From contig OZ038322.1 of NCBI GenBank assembly GCA_964035795.1, forward strand, positions 23,890,359-23,954,358: a stretch of 64,000 nt of DNA, read 5' to 3'. A program made the translations under genes and the position numbers. This document shows, piece by piece, positions 50,360 to 62,561 of the stretch. Numbering within the stretch: the stretch's first letter is position 1; each line of letters starts with the position of its first letter. This DNA comes from Pterobdella sp. o SKG-2022. Its lineage: Eukaryota > Annelida > Clitellata > Hirudinida > Piscicolidae. The notes beneath the pieces are model-generated. The model searched no databases, was not told the origin of the DNA, and worked only from the letters and a program-made list of their open reading frames with translations.

Positions 50360-51973
50360 ATGTTACTTCCAATTGAAGATAATGTTTTAGAAAAAGTAAA
50401 TTGTTTGAAAAGTTTTCCCAATGAAGGTAATTGATGTTTATAATGTTCAATTATATATTCAATAAATTTAACAATGAAACTTTATTGAATATTTTCAGTT
50501 ATCATAGATTTTTGTAAAGTATCCATTGGGGGCATTTTCAAACCAATAAATCAAAAGACTATTAAGTCCGTTGCTAGTAAGTGAAATGAATAATATTCGT
50601 GTTAGATAAGATAAGAAAAGAATAATACAGAAGTAGTAATAATATCAAGTAGAAATTAAAGTTCATTTTTATAGATAAACTCAGCATTGAAGAAGATATT
50701 ATAAGACATTGCTTAGTAGCTCTTTCAAAAATATTTCTTCAAGCCTCTAAGTTACAGGTTTTCAAAATTATATTTTGTTTTCAAATTAACAAATTTTATG
50801 CCTAGATTATAATACTTTTGATAAAAGTTCTAAATAATAACTCATTCATATACATATCCAATACAAAGGCTCAAGAAAATCATCAATTCCAATACATTAA
50901 ATATTTTTCATTTAAATTATAACAATAGGTAAGTAAAGAAGACATTACTACTTCATTGAAAATTGTTGGGTTTTCTGAAGAAGTTGCAACATTAGTTGGG
51001 GATCGTTATGATGATAGAAAAAATGAAGTGAAAAGTCTTTTATTATTGAGAGGACCCCCAATAAAAAGATTCAAAGATCTTACATGGAGATTTGATATCA
51101 AGGTTAGTAGTCATTTAGAACTTTTCATCTTTTTTCAAAAACAAGGATTTCTTAAATACAAATTTATTTAAAAACTAAAATTTTTGATAAGTACATTTTT
51201 ATCATAATTCATTATTATATCATTATAATAAATGTTATAAGCATGAACATTGAGGTTTATTGAAAGTGAAGCTTTTTTGGGAGTAGAACTCATATTATTA
51301 AGTTTTTGATTATGAGTTTACTGCTCTCAAAAAGCTTCTCATGAAACTCTACTGTATGTACCTAGTATGTTTTGTTTATCACTTTTTAGTGCGAGATTAA
51401 ACCATTCAACACAACAAACTGTAGCTTTTTTCTAAGCTTTTTTTTGGTTCTAAACTATCTATTAAGCATTCATTTTTAAACTTGTTTATAACTTGATACA
51501 AGTAACTTTCATTTCTTACAACATAACTTTGTTTTTTCTTATGATAATATCCATTCTTTGCATTATTTTTATATATACACTTGATAATTATATTTTAAAT
51601 ATTGAAACGCTTCTTGCTTAAATACATTTATTATACATTCGTGCTATAAAAAGCATAAAAAATGTAATAACTATAAAAACAGATGGCCAGCAGAAGTGCC
51701 TATGATCAGTGTCAGGCCTACTTCCTTATTAAGCTACACACCACAACTAACAGACCTTACCATCATAATCTTGAAGATAACTTCTCCAAGCTTCGAGTTT
51801 ATAATAAGGAACAAAATGAAACTGAAAATGGCTCAAGAGAAGAGAACTTTGTTAATGAGTCATTTGTTTTTGAGTTGTCACCACCAAGCTTGAACCATAT
51901 TCTTCGGAGGTTAGAAGATGCTGTGAGGGAAAGTAAAAGGAATAAAATAAAGAGAATTATAGAAAATTTTTAA
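50360..51973 (+). CDS. COMMD2: COMM domain-containing protein 2
   Basis: Five exons, 50360-50426, 50499-50576, 50675-50757, 50929-51102 and 51683-51973, all phase-consistent, encode about 230 residues. The helical N-terminal half begins MLLPIEDNVLEKVN. VGFSEEVATLVGDRYDDRKN matches the COMMD2 linker (VLGFSEELNKLLLQLYLDNR in human). The COMM domain starts FKDLTWRFDIKMASRSAYDQ and continues YFLIKLHTTTN. FELSPPSLNHILRRLEDAV is the C-terminal helix, and the protein ends KIKRIIENF. COMMD proteins form a hetero-decamer within Commander, the endosomal recycling complex. The insert of about 30 residues (near 51780-51860) makes it longer than the human protein. It runs convergent to the plakin gene. 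Confidence 0.9.
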
Positions 51974-52639
51974 TATTGATTTTTAATTTAAAATTTTTTT
52001 TTTCCACAATTTACTTTTTGGTTTATTTAAGTAATTTGTTCTAGTAAATTTAAAAAAAAAATAATGTTAATGTATAAAGCTCTTAACTTACAACCATAAT
52101 TAAAAGATGTTTTTAGAAAGTTATTCTTCGTGTACAGAATATTTATACCGATAAGTATTTTGAACGAAATCATTCGGATCCTCTGTTTTGCAGTCATCAT
52201 CTCTGCTTTATAATATCTTTTAAAAAAATAAAAAATGCAATCTCATTCAAATTATATACTGATAAATGGTTCTTTAGAATTTTTTCACCAGTTTTATATG
52301 AAAATGGTTCGGTATGAGTTGCAGTATCAAATGTGGTACTAACGGTATAAGACCTTTAATTAGAATGTATAAACACATGCTGAGAAAAACACCGTATTAT
52401 GTATATGATAAGTTTCGTTCATGAGAGACACCCAAGAACGCTACAACAAATTGGAAGCCAGGATTTATTTTGCTTCAAGTTGTTGAATCAATTTATTCAA
52501 AAATTTGATTGTACAAACGAATCATTCTGAGTCACAAATAATTTTTTAAAATAACCTTTTTCAGAATAGTGGCATTTTGAAAAAAACACGAAATACTAAA
52601 TGAAGACAACTTTTTGTGAACTGAAATAACTAGAAAGCC
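51974..52639. other. Convergent 3' intergenic region, COMMD2 / plakin
   Basis: It holds the 3' UTRs of both genes. No further coding or RNA gene is recognised. Confidence 0.5.
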
Positions 52640-54366
52640 TCATAACCACAGCGTTCCTTGCAAGAATGGTAATGATTTGGAATCCTTTAACCTTTCTGCC
52701 AGAATGTAACCTAAAGCAATAGCCTCCTCTAAAGAGTATTTTTTTAACGACAAAGGATCAATATACACAGCTCCATTATTTTCGATTAAGCCTTTCTTAC
52801 AAGCGTCCACAAAGTCTAATTTACGACCATTTATTGGGTTCAAAACGCTTTTGACTGCGTAAGTGACACTCACTTCAGGGATGACATCCGGAGGTGGTAT
52901 TGATTCTGGGGTAGTCTTAGGCAATGAGATGCGGGAGTTTTTTATCCATCCTTTCATTTCGGCTTGTTCTATGGAATACCTCGATTGGTCCCTTGTGTCA
53001 ATAAACATATCGTTCTCGATAATTTTTCTGTTCAAAGCTTCTTGCCACGATAATTGTTTTCTGTTTTTAAGATCGTACACGCACAAAACTCTATTATCGT
53101 TTTGTGTTATAACTCTACGATGCTTGGAAGAGTGATGGGATGCTTTTATGGTTACCATGCCGACCGACAATTTTCTCTCTTCACTTCTTTTAACTTCAGT
53201 TGATTGTACTTTTATGAAATTTCGGGACATAGCTTCAGCGATAGAAATGTGGATTTGTTTTTCAGCATCAACGAGAAAAGTACCTTTTTGGGCATCGACC
53301 ACGCGTCTTTCGAGAGCCTGACTTAGAGAAATTTCTTGCTTGGTGATTGGATCGAGTACTGATGTGACCACAAATCGTTTGTTTTCTTCACTTTCGGCTG
53401 CATACATTTGTTCAGTCTCAGAAATTTTGATTCCTTCCTCAGTTTCTTCCTCATCCAGAGTGCTGATTGCATGATCCAGAAAGTCTTGTCCCATCACTAC
53501 TTCATCTATTCTCTCGTTGATTTTCTCATCTTGACCATAATTTAGTTTTAGTTTTTTATTTTTCTCGTCCAATTGATGGCTTTCGAAATCATCAACAAAA
53601 TTAGAAAGGTCTTTGATATGTTTCAAAAATTCTTCGTCACTAAGTCCTTTGAGCTTCTCCTCGCTGTATTTCACCTGCATTATATCTGTCCTGCAGGATT
53701 TATTATCTGTTAGTACTTTCAAACTTTTCCCCATTATTTTTTTAAACTAAATATATTTTTTGAGATTCGATAAATACTTGAATTAAAATGAACGAAACAC
53801 ACCCAGAGCTCGCTATAATGTAGTCCAATCTTTTAATAACACTTTCAACACTGATCATATCTTCTTGGCATTTATAACTTCCACTCTTATTGAAACAGTA
53901 AACACTTTTGAAGGATCCTCCAGTGACCAGACGATGCTTGGAGGCAGATTCCAATGACGTGTTGCATTGGTCGGCAAAGTCCTACACGTTGTTCAAATTT
54001 GAAACTTTTTATTAATTCAAAGCTTAAATAAAACTAAGATGAAACCTAAATTTTGAGTTTAATCCAAAATTTAGAGTGTTTCAAAAATTTGTGCGAAAGG
54101 TATTACTTTGAAGTTTTCTATAAGCATTCGAATGGTGTTCAGTTGAATGATCAAAACTTTCCCTCTGATTCCTGCAAAAATATTTGAATTTTTCAAGCAA
54201 ATATATTTGAAGGGCTTTTATCCAGCAAATTTTTATCCTAATATAACAATTATCTAAGTATTCAAATATAATTTTAAGAATTCAAGCATTTACGAGGCTT
54301 TTGTAAACTTACAAAACACTGGTTCAATTTGAATGAAAAACAGTTATAGATCAACAACGAATAACG

Positions 54367-54423
<57 letters not shown>

Positions 54424-57400
54424 GCGGCATGAAACCGTTGTCTTCAAGACCACTTGATAAATATATTTTAAATAAATATATAAACTAACAAACGTTTAAA
54501 ATAAAATTTTGATCTTGAACATAAAATGAACCATGTTTTTGAGGGTTGGCGCCACTTTTGAACTCAAAGCTCTCAGTCAACAGATCAATAAGATGATCAA
54601 CCTTTTCATTTATTTCATTCACCTCAAAAGCCAGTTCAGGTTGTTTGAGTTTTTTTAAAGCTTCTTGGATGTTACATAACAAGAAATAGAAATCTTGTTT
54701 TGAGTCAGAGTTGAGTGTTTTTATTAAAAGTTCCTGTAATAAGTGGTATGAAAGCTTGATGGTTATGTTAATTGAATTAAAACAAAATTAGACAGCAACA
54801 CATGAACGAGTTTGTAAAACATGAAAAAAACAAGGAAACAATTGTGAATGTAAACAAGATGTGCTCTAAAACTGAACCAAAAAAAGTGAATCAGCGATTC
54901 AAAGGACATTAATTTTTCACCATTAATACTAATACTTCTACTTCTACTAATACCACTATTACTAATATTAATAACCTTACCAACCTCAACATGAGAGTAC
55001 TTATTTTTGAAGACATGCGTCAAACATTTCAAGAACTTCTCCTCCATGCTTCTTCTCCACGCCCTTAGCATCATCTCGTGTTCGCGGTACATCCTGATAG
55101 TATCGTTAGTGAATTAAATAGTTTTTATTGAAGGAATCTCAGAGATTATTGGTTATAGTTCATATTTATTTAAACGATAACCAAATGATAATAATAAACA
55201 GTAGTGAAAATTGCTTTTTTTCTTTTGTTTTATTCTTCATTCCTCACCTCCCAAAAGTTTGTGATTTTTAAAACCAAAATCATAAGCACTAGAATCATTT
55301 AACACTAATCAGTTTGTGACGCATTTGATAACGCTTTGTAATTTTGAATATAACTCTACAGTGTTGAGTGGTTTTGTAGTATATAAAATTCCTTTCACAA
55401 CCCAAAATAGCAGATATTTAAATTTGTTTCGCAGTTCATTGAAACAAAACGAATCGAGATGAACTAAAAACCAAAACCACATAAACGAACTTTTTAACAG
55501 ATAACTGCATTTCTTCATCAACTCCTGTCACAACCAGCAGGATAGAAGGAACGTAAAACACTTGGTGGCTTCGAAGATCATCAGAAAGTTCATTTTTCTC
55601 AACACTCTTGACGTTGAAAGCTTCGTCTTCGTTGTTGATTTTTATATTAAAGAGATCAGTTTGGGATTTAATTTTAAGGACCACTCCCCATTTGTATAAA
55701 TCGCTTCTATCCACCACGTCTACTTCATCGCCTTCTTTTAAATCTATCTGTATTGAATGATGTAAGAATTACACAATTTTAAGTTTAAAGTTAATGATTT
55801 ATTAAATATAGTTTTATAAAAATTATTTCACAAAAACTCGATCAAATTTAATTATACTTTTTTTTATGCAATATACTTCGCATGCAAAAATTTTGAAGCA
55901 ACTGAAACACATCAAAAATCTCATTCATCTAAAAAGGACAAACTTCCATAACAAAGACATGATATTTCAATAAAAAACTCCTAGTTCTCTTACAAAACCT
56001 AAAAACCCTCAACAGAAAACTCTATAAGATTTATTTCTCAATCAAGAACCCCATACAAATGGACCTCGTGGGTGCTGTAGGAATACAACACTACTGCCGT
56101 CACGGCGTAGTGGTGGTTCTGAGTCCTGAGTCTTATGGGCACCACTTGTAGGCCCTGTAGTCCCAAACACTCCACTCTCCTGCTCAATACATCCATCCTC
56201 TTCTCTTTGTACTGCCGGGTTTTTGATAATTATTTTACATATAAAATTTGAAACATTAGTAATGGATCCTTTTATATTAGCATAGCTTAGGTTTGAAAAA
56301 GTTTTCCAAAATTTATGACGTAAACCAAACAAAATTAAATCTAGTACTCTCAAATCTTCAGCCAATCGGAAAGTGTAGAAAGAAGAGTTGCCGTCTGGTT
56401 GGTCATTGTAGATCATGTGGTTAGTTTCCTCTTGGAGGGTCTTGATCAGAGAATGCAGTTGAGAATGGTACTGTGGAGATTCACCATAAATATATATAAG
56501 TTCAGTTTAATATAGCTTATTGTTGCTTTTATAACTATTTCAAATCAAGTAGCGCTTGTGAAATTAACGACTGGGCAACTAAACCAATTTAGGACGACCT
56601 AAGAGTCGGTTAACTTAACTATTTATGAACAAAAGCTGTCTAAAAAAACATCGATCGTTTTCAAAGACAAATAATGTCTCATTAAAGCCATCTTTGCCTT
56701 TGTTTACATGATTCTTTTCCATCTATTTATATAGTCAATTTAGAAGTTTGTAACTAAAAAAAAAAAATAACAATATAAACTTCAAAATAAATCTACACTT
56801 AAGAGTAAAAGGAAGGAGAGCGGAGGTAGGAAAGAATGCTGACAGCATTGCGCGTACAATTGCCTTAATTCATTAGAATGCTTAACCAACTAGTACCATT
56901 TGAGAGATGCAACTCAAAGGTACACAAACACAGTGGTCTGAATTTTTTGTAGTTTTTGTAATGTTGGTTTCAAGCTTGGGTAACAGCATTCAATGCTTCT
57001 ACGTTTAGATTACTGTAATTTTTAATTTACTTTTTACATAGTGCGTATAACTTAAAAGTCTTTTAGGAAAACAACTATTTTAATTGAGTTTTAGCAACCT
57101 TCTAATTATTTTTTCGTGATAGAATTTAACTAATTTAATAAGTCATACAAAGCTTAATAATATTAATTTCATTTGTTTAAAAGTTAATTATGGGTGTGAA
57201 TATGGGAATTAATCCGGCTAATTATACACCACTGTCAACTTCTGATTGGGCTAATCACATTCTGAATTCTTTTAAGTATTTGTATGCTATGTTCTTTAGT
57301 ATCGGTGTTGTATATATTACATATGTGAACTAAACTTATGGAAGGCTTTTTTCCTTTAAACATCCATTCCCATTAAATAATTCATTATTTAATTTTTTTA

Positions 57401-60400
57401 AAAATTCAAGATGATTCTTCGGGTTAAAATGTATTTAGGCTATAACTACATCACATGAAATCACTAATGGCAAGCATCAATTCCTAGTTTGAAATCATCA
57501 GTATTTTTTTGTCTGTGGGCGTGAACTGTATAATTTTTGTCAATGTAGCTGTGTATTCTCTGTTCATTAGTATATTGTTGTGTGTATTTCTGAGCATGGA
57601 CAACAAAATGTTAATTATTTTTAGATTGTTTAACCTTATTTTGTAAGCATTATCTGCTTCTGTGAATTTATATCAGGCCATAGTATCAAATTTTAACGAT
57701 TTAACTTTTTAATCTTTTTATTTAATTTTTTATTAGCAGAAATTTCAAACACAATCAATTGTCAAAATTATGCCACTTAGTAGTCCTCAAAAGATATTCT
57801 TTTATAAAGGGCAAGTCCATTTGATATTCTGCCATTGAAGTCGCTATCAAATGTTAATCATGAGCGAGATTTAATTGTAAATAAATTTTAAAATATTTTA
57901 ATGTTTACGTATTAAAATATTCTTTTAAATCTCTCTTGAAAGCAGAGAAGTATTCTCTACTAATTTTTTTTATTCATTTCCAATGCATCCTGGAGATGTT
58001 CTGGAGCAAATTTTCAAAAGAATAACTCACAAACAAATGCACAACTTTTGACCACTTGTGTAGTCTACTGGTTCTAAACAATAACTCACTAGGTTCAAAC
58101 CTTTTTGATCTAATTTCATGGTTAAATTCTACCATTCAGATATAATTTTATTTTTTTACCTTCTGAAACTATTGCTAATCTTGTGTTCATTATCAATTCA
58201 AAGAGGATGAAAACCAGACAAAACCCACTGAAACGTGCATAAATTTAAACAAATCTATGAAAATCACCACAAACACAAAGCCACACGCTATTAAAAGGCC
58301 TAACTAATTATATAAGTTTTCATAATAACTTAATTAAATTCGTCACACAGTCACATATAAAAGCTTTTCATGACACTTCTCCAAAGGTATGCATTAGAGA
58401 CTCAGGTGATGCCGGCCATTATTTGTCACTTTTTTTACCCCTTATGCTCAAAGTGGTTGTATCAATATTGTATTTAAATGTGTTGAGACTGTTCACATTA
58501 AAACGGCTACCATAACAACAAGTTTTTAAAAGTGTAATCGTGTGTATAAGCAAACATACGTGGCTTCATATAAGATAAAAATTGCATGGAATTCGCAATG
58601 GGGATTTGATTAGGTTTATATCTGGCGTGTTGTTTGATGAATTTTTTATACTTCAAAACAGCTTTGAAACTTTTATAATGGTTAAACTATTGGAATATTG
58701 AATCAAAAATACAAATAAACTAATTCTTAAACAAATAAGTCATTATACCAGATAAGGGAATTGAAAAGATATCAAAATTAATTCAGCCTTAATACTACTC
58801 TTGATCTGTAATTTTTATTAATTCTCTTTCAATTTCGATAGAATATTATTTTATTTATCAAATTACAATCTATAGAATATTGTTCAGTATTAATTATCTA
58901 TGGAATTCAAAATTAAAATGCCGATAAAATCACATTAAAGCAAAGTGATCCAGTATTGTTTAAATCGTAACAAATTTTTTAGATGAATGACATATCTTAA
59001 AATTATTTTGGCAAGTTTAAACTTTTTAATTAGGCACAACTTATGTAGAATTTGAAAATTTTATTCGCGGTATTTTTCATCTATTTTGTTTTTATTATTA
59101 TCGAATTATACTTTATCATACCAAATAATCTCTCAATATTAAATAAATTGCAAATCACTTGATATACCGTTATTTGACTCTTGCAATGTAAATGATACTA
59201 TTCCATTAGCAATCCTTAAAACAACATTGCTTTAATTAGTGAACATTTATACTAAGTGTATTTATGGTTGAAATATTTTTAGATGACTCAAACCCATTTA
59301 GAAAAGGAATCAATGTGTTTTTCTATGACATTTTTGGGGTTATAAAAATAACTATATAACAAAATTTATAATACTACTAATCCAATTACCATCCAAATTA
59401 AAGAATAACAGGAAAATAAGCGCTTAATAACCAATAATTCAAAAACACATTGGTAAGTCATTAAAAAATATCATGAACTGCTCACCGCAATGATGAGAGA
59501 TAAAGGCTAAAAAATAAAATAATGACATAAACGGAAAAAAATTGAAAATATTGATAAATTCCTTTAAAAAAATGAACAAAAATTGATAAATTTCAAAAAA
59601 ATTAATAATATAAATTTTTAAATACAATATTAATAATTATGAGTTGACAAAACAATAATAAGCATAGCCCATTTCAAATACCTCAGACGCTGTGTAGCGC
59701 TATATAAGTAACTTTATTTTTATTCTCATTATTTTTATATCACCTGGCAATGGTTCGAGGCATGTTTGACATGTATGAGGGCACATTTCAGAACCCCTTC
59801 AATCCACTCCCAACTGTGATCCAAACCTTTTGCGAACATCTGTTGGTTGACGTTTTCATGGACCAGTCTTGTTATAAGATGCTAAGGTGGCTTGAATGAT
59901 ATTGCTGTACAATGATGGTTATGGTAGAGACATCCTGCTTCTGAGTTCTGAACCATATAACGAAACAAATTTATATTTGATAGTTTTATATTTAAATCTT
60001 TTTCGAATGTAAAAAGCCGTTTTGGACCTTCATTTCAGTTTTCAGTATTTTCGTTAATAATAGAACGTTCCAGAGACATTGTATGCATTTTCTTCCATGT
60101 TTTGTAAAGAATTTAAAATGCTTAACTATTTAATACCCCTACAATTACAAGCATCGTTCTAAATCATATTCATCAAAAAATAGGGTAATACAATCAAAAC
60201 TGCATAAAATTGATATATGATGCTTATAGATCGATAATAAAAGTAGTACCGTGTGATGTTTGCGCTCAGCAACTTGTTCGCTCACCTCGGTTGAGACGTC
60301 ATGCAGTTTCTGAGACAACTCCTGTGTCAATTAGCAGCTCTGATCTTTTATTTATTATTATTTCTTTTTTTATTTATTTAGTTTATTTTTATTGCTTATT

Positions 60401-61082
60401 TTTCCTAATTAGCTTGAATTTTTTTGATTAATGTTTTTGTTTTTTATATTTCAAAAGCATTTTTTTAAATGTTTTTTGGGTATAGTATTTAGTTTTAAAA
60501 TATTCAAGTTTTATATAAAAATTTCAAATACTAAATTATAAAATATTAACTTTATTGTATAATTTCAAGCAAAAGTGTTGTTAAACTTACACGTGAACAC
60601 TAATACTTGACCACAGCGAAACTTACAGAAATAGGGTTCTCAAGAAGAGATATTTCCAGAAATGTTTTGATCGCAGTCAGGTTTTTGATGTTTTCTTCCT
60701 AAGTAATTAAATTTCATACCAAGAATGTAAGTTTATTCGATTAAATAAAGGTTACATAATTTATTTACTATGACTAAAAATGTGGAATCATGGCCGAATA
60801 CGAGGAGAATGAGACCCGTATGTACAATTTTGCTGTAAAATTGTTTAAAGTGGGAATCACACCCAGTAATAACACACAACTTACAAGGAGTTGGTTGTAC
60901 TTAAATGTCAGGGAGTGTTTATTGAATGGAGAGTCATAAACAGAGTTCTCCGAAAGTTGCTGCATTTTGTCTTTAAACATCTCATCGTTTTTAATAGTTT
61001 TGTTCTCGAGTTTTTGATATGATTGAAGGAGGTTGGTCTTGTTGTGCTGGCCTATGTCTCTGACCATGTTTGCGTCGTGTTT
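52640..61082 (-). CDS. Compact plakin-family cytolinker with SH3-like domain and plectin-type repeats
   Basis: Exons: 61082-60885, 60698-60627, 60321-60250, 59881-59744, 56470-56348, 56211-56050, 55747-55491, 55093-54985, 54733-about 54530, about 54170-54105, 53981-53803 and 53690-52640, about 875 residues from the first ATG (61067). The N-terminal part is helical and spectrin-repeat-like (HSWEWIEGVLKCALIH). Exons 56211 and 55747 form a plakin SH3-like domain (MDVLSRRVECLGLQGLQ, AVVLYSYSTHEVHLYG, EGDEVDVVDRSDLYKWGVVL, SHQVFYVPSILLVV). More helices follow (YREHEMMLRAWRRSMEEKF). The last exon has three plectin-type repeats (SVLDPITKQEISLSQALE, YDLKNRKQLSWQEALNRKI, SVLNPINGRKLDFVDACKKG). Plakins link intermediate filaments or other cytoskeleton to junctions. 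No actin-binding CH domains and no long coiled-coil rod are present, so this is an unusually short member. Whether 61067 is the true start is open. Confidence 0.75.
54367..54422. repeat. (ATT)n microsatellite in a plakin intron
   Basis: A perfect ATT trinucleotide run lies in the intron between the exons ending near 54530 and starting near 54170. Confidence 0.95.
56471..59743. other. Largest plakin intron
   Basis: This 3.3-kb AT-rich intron contains no plakin exon that I can recognise. A purine-rich GC-balanced patch lies at 56808-56865, and a short + strand open frame with a membrane helix at 57190-57333 is annotated separately. The remainder shows nothing structured. Confidence 0.45.
57190..57333 (+). 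CDS. Candidate 47-residue transmembrane micropeptide
   Basis: ATG at 57190 opens a 47-codon frame ending TAA at 57331-57333. The first 28 residues are polar (MGVNMGINPANYTPLSTSDW, then NHILNSFK) and the C-terminus is a single hydrophobic helix (YLYAMFFSIGVVYITYVN) ending at the stop. This small, tail-anchored layout, about 46 residues long, recalls SERCA-regulating micropeptides (myoregulin, sarcolamban), but I see no strict motif, so the family link is inference. It lies on the strand opposite to the plakin intron containing it. A more GC-rich, purine-rich patch at 56808-56865 could be its 5' exon or promoter. A chance frame is quite possible. Confidence 0.3.
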   Translation: MGVNMGINPANYTPLSTSDWANHILNSFKYLYAMFFSIGVVYITYVN

Positions 61083-62561
61083 CTGAGAATGGGGTGTTAT
61101 CTGGTTTAGTTTGTTTTATAATGAGGGTTTCAGATAGACAAGTATGAGAACTTTCGCTCCATCTTAAAACATCAGCACTCACTCCATAGTTTATACACGA
61201 TTTTTTTGAATAAATCTCAAGTTGAAGAAAAAATTAAAAGCTCCAAAGAATTTAAAAAGCGTGGCTGATTTCAATTTTTGTTTTGAATTCAATCCTAATC
61301 ATAATCGCAACCGAAACTCACTTTTTGTTCATCGAACCACAAAAGACAATCATCCAAGTTTTCCAAAGGCACGATTTTCTATAGGAAACCATTTGATTAT
61401 AAATTCATAACTGTAATGAGTTTTTTATGAATGCAAATCAAACATACTTTTCTAATATCGAAATGTCGCATGGTAATATATCGCTTTTCTTCCATCTTCA
61501 GATTTCTATCAAACAAGTCAATTTTTATGAAAACAACTTTTTACTCAAATTTAAAGCACATTTAAGGATATTCAGTCGTTTTAATACAACCCTGTTAACT
61601 ATATTTTATATACTATATAGCTTAGCTATGAAGAAACTTTGATGAATTCCGAATATTTAAGCTAATCTATACCTTTCAAATTCTAAATTGTCATTACTGT
61701 TTGCTGATTAAATCTACATCTTTATAAGCATCTGGTAGTTTCGATACAATACTATTGCTTATATATATGTCAGTTAGTATTCTCGGTTGGTTTATTAAAA
61801 AAATAAAGTTTAAAGATCGATTTCATAGCTTGTAAAACTTGTTTTGACGACTAAAAATAAACTTCCATCGTGAAATTGAAGCGCTGAAAACATTCATTCT
61901 CATTGAGCGTGCAACAACCTTGACATCTTTTGACCGCCATGCAACCTGTTCAACAGTGAAATTAAGGTATAACACATAGTGAGCTTACCTACATAACATC
62001 ATTTTTAACCATACAAGTGCTAATTTGAGACATTTGATCTCTATTAGTAATGATTTGAATAGTGGTATCGACATAGATTTCATCATTTTTGGATATCAAT
62101 TAGCCTTAGAATAAATTTATATGAAGCAACCAAGTTTTCAACAAAAAGCTTGTGTTGCTATTGATACATTAATGTTATTTGTTTTTTAGTTTTCTAAATT
62201 TTCAATGGTTTTAAAAAAACAAATTGTTTCGTATTAATATTTATCGACCGCCTAATCGTTTGTGGCATAAAAATACAGGTTAACATAAGATTTGCTTCTA
62301 CGTCCAAATGTTAGACGCAAGTTTGTTTATTCGTCATAAAAGCAAAGGAATGAGTTTCAATGTGAAAACTGAATGACCTTCATCGTCTGTCCGATTCATC
62401 GTGAAATTTAATGAAGGGGCTATCTACTAGCATAAGCACAATGATCGAGTACAAAAAAACAGAGATAGAAATAAAAAATTTATGATGAAGTATTAAAAAA
62501 ACACAAGTAATTTAAAGATCCTAGTAGATATTAGGGATAAAATGAAAATGCAATAAAGAGA
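61083..62561. other. Plakin-ECD intergenic region
   Basis: It must hold the 5' end of the plakin transcript and the 3' UTR of ECD. A - strand frame at 61182-60991 overlaps the first recognised plakin exon in another frame and is not supported. Nothing else is recognised. Confidence 0.45.

Noticed and set aside
56042..56416. 124-codon - strand frame over the plakin exons
   Set aside because: It reads through a splice donor into another frame. The phase-consistent plakin exons 56470-56348 and 56211-56050 explain the same DNA better.
60991..61182. 63-codon - strand frame upstream of the first plakin exon
   Set aside because: It overlaps the recognised exon in a different frame and has no family resemblance.
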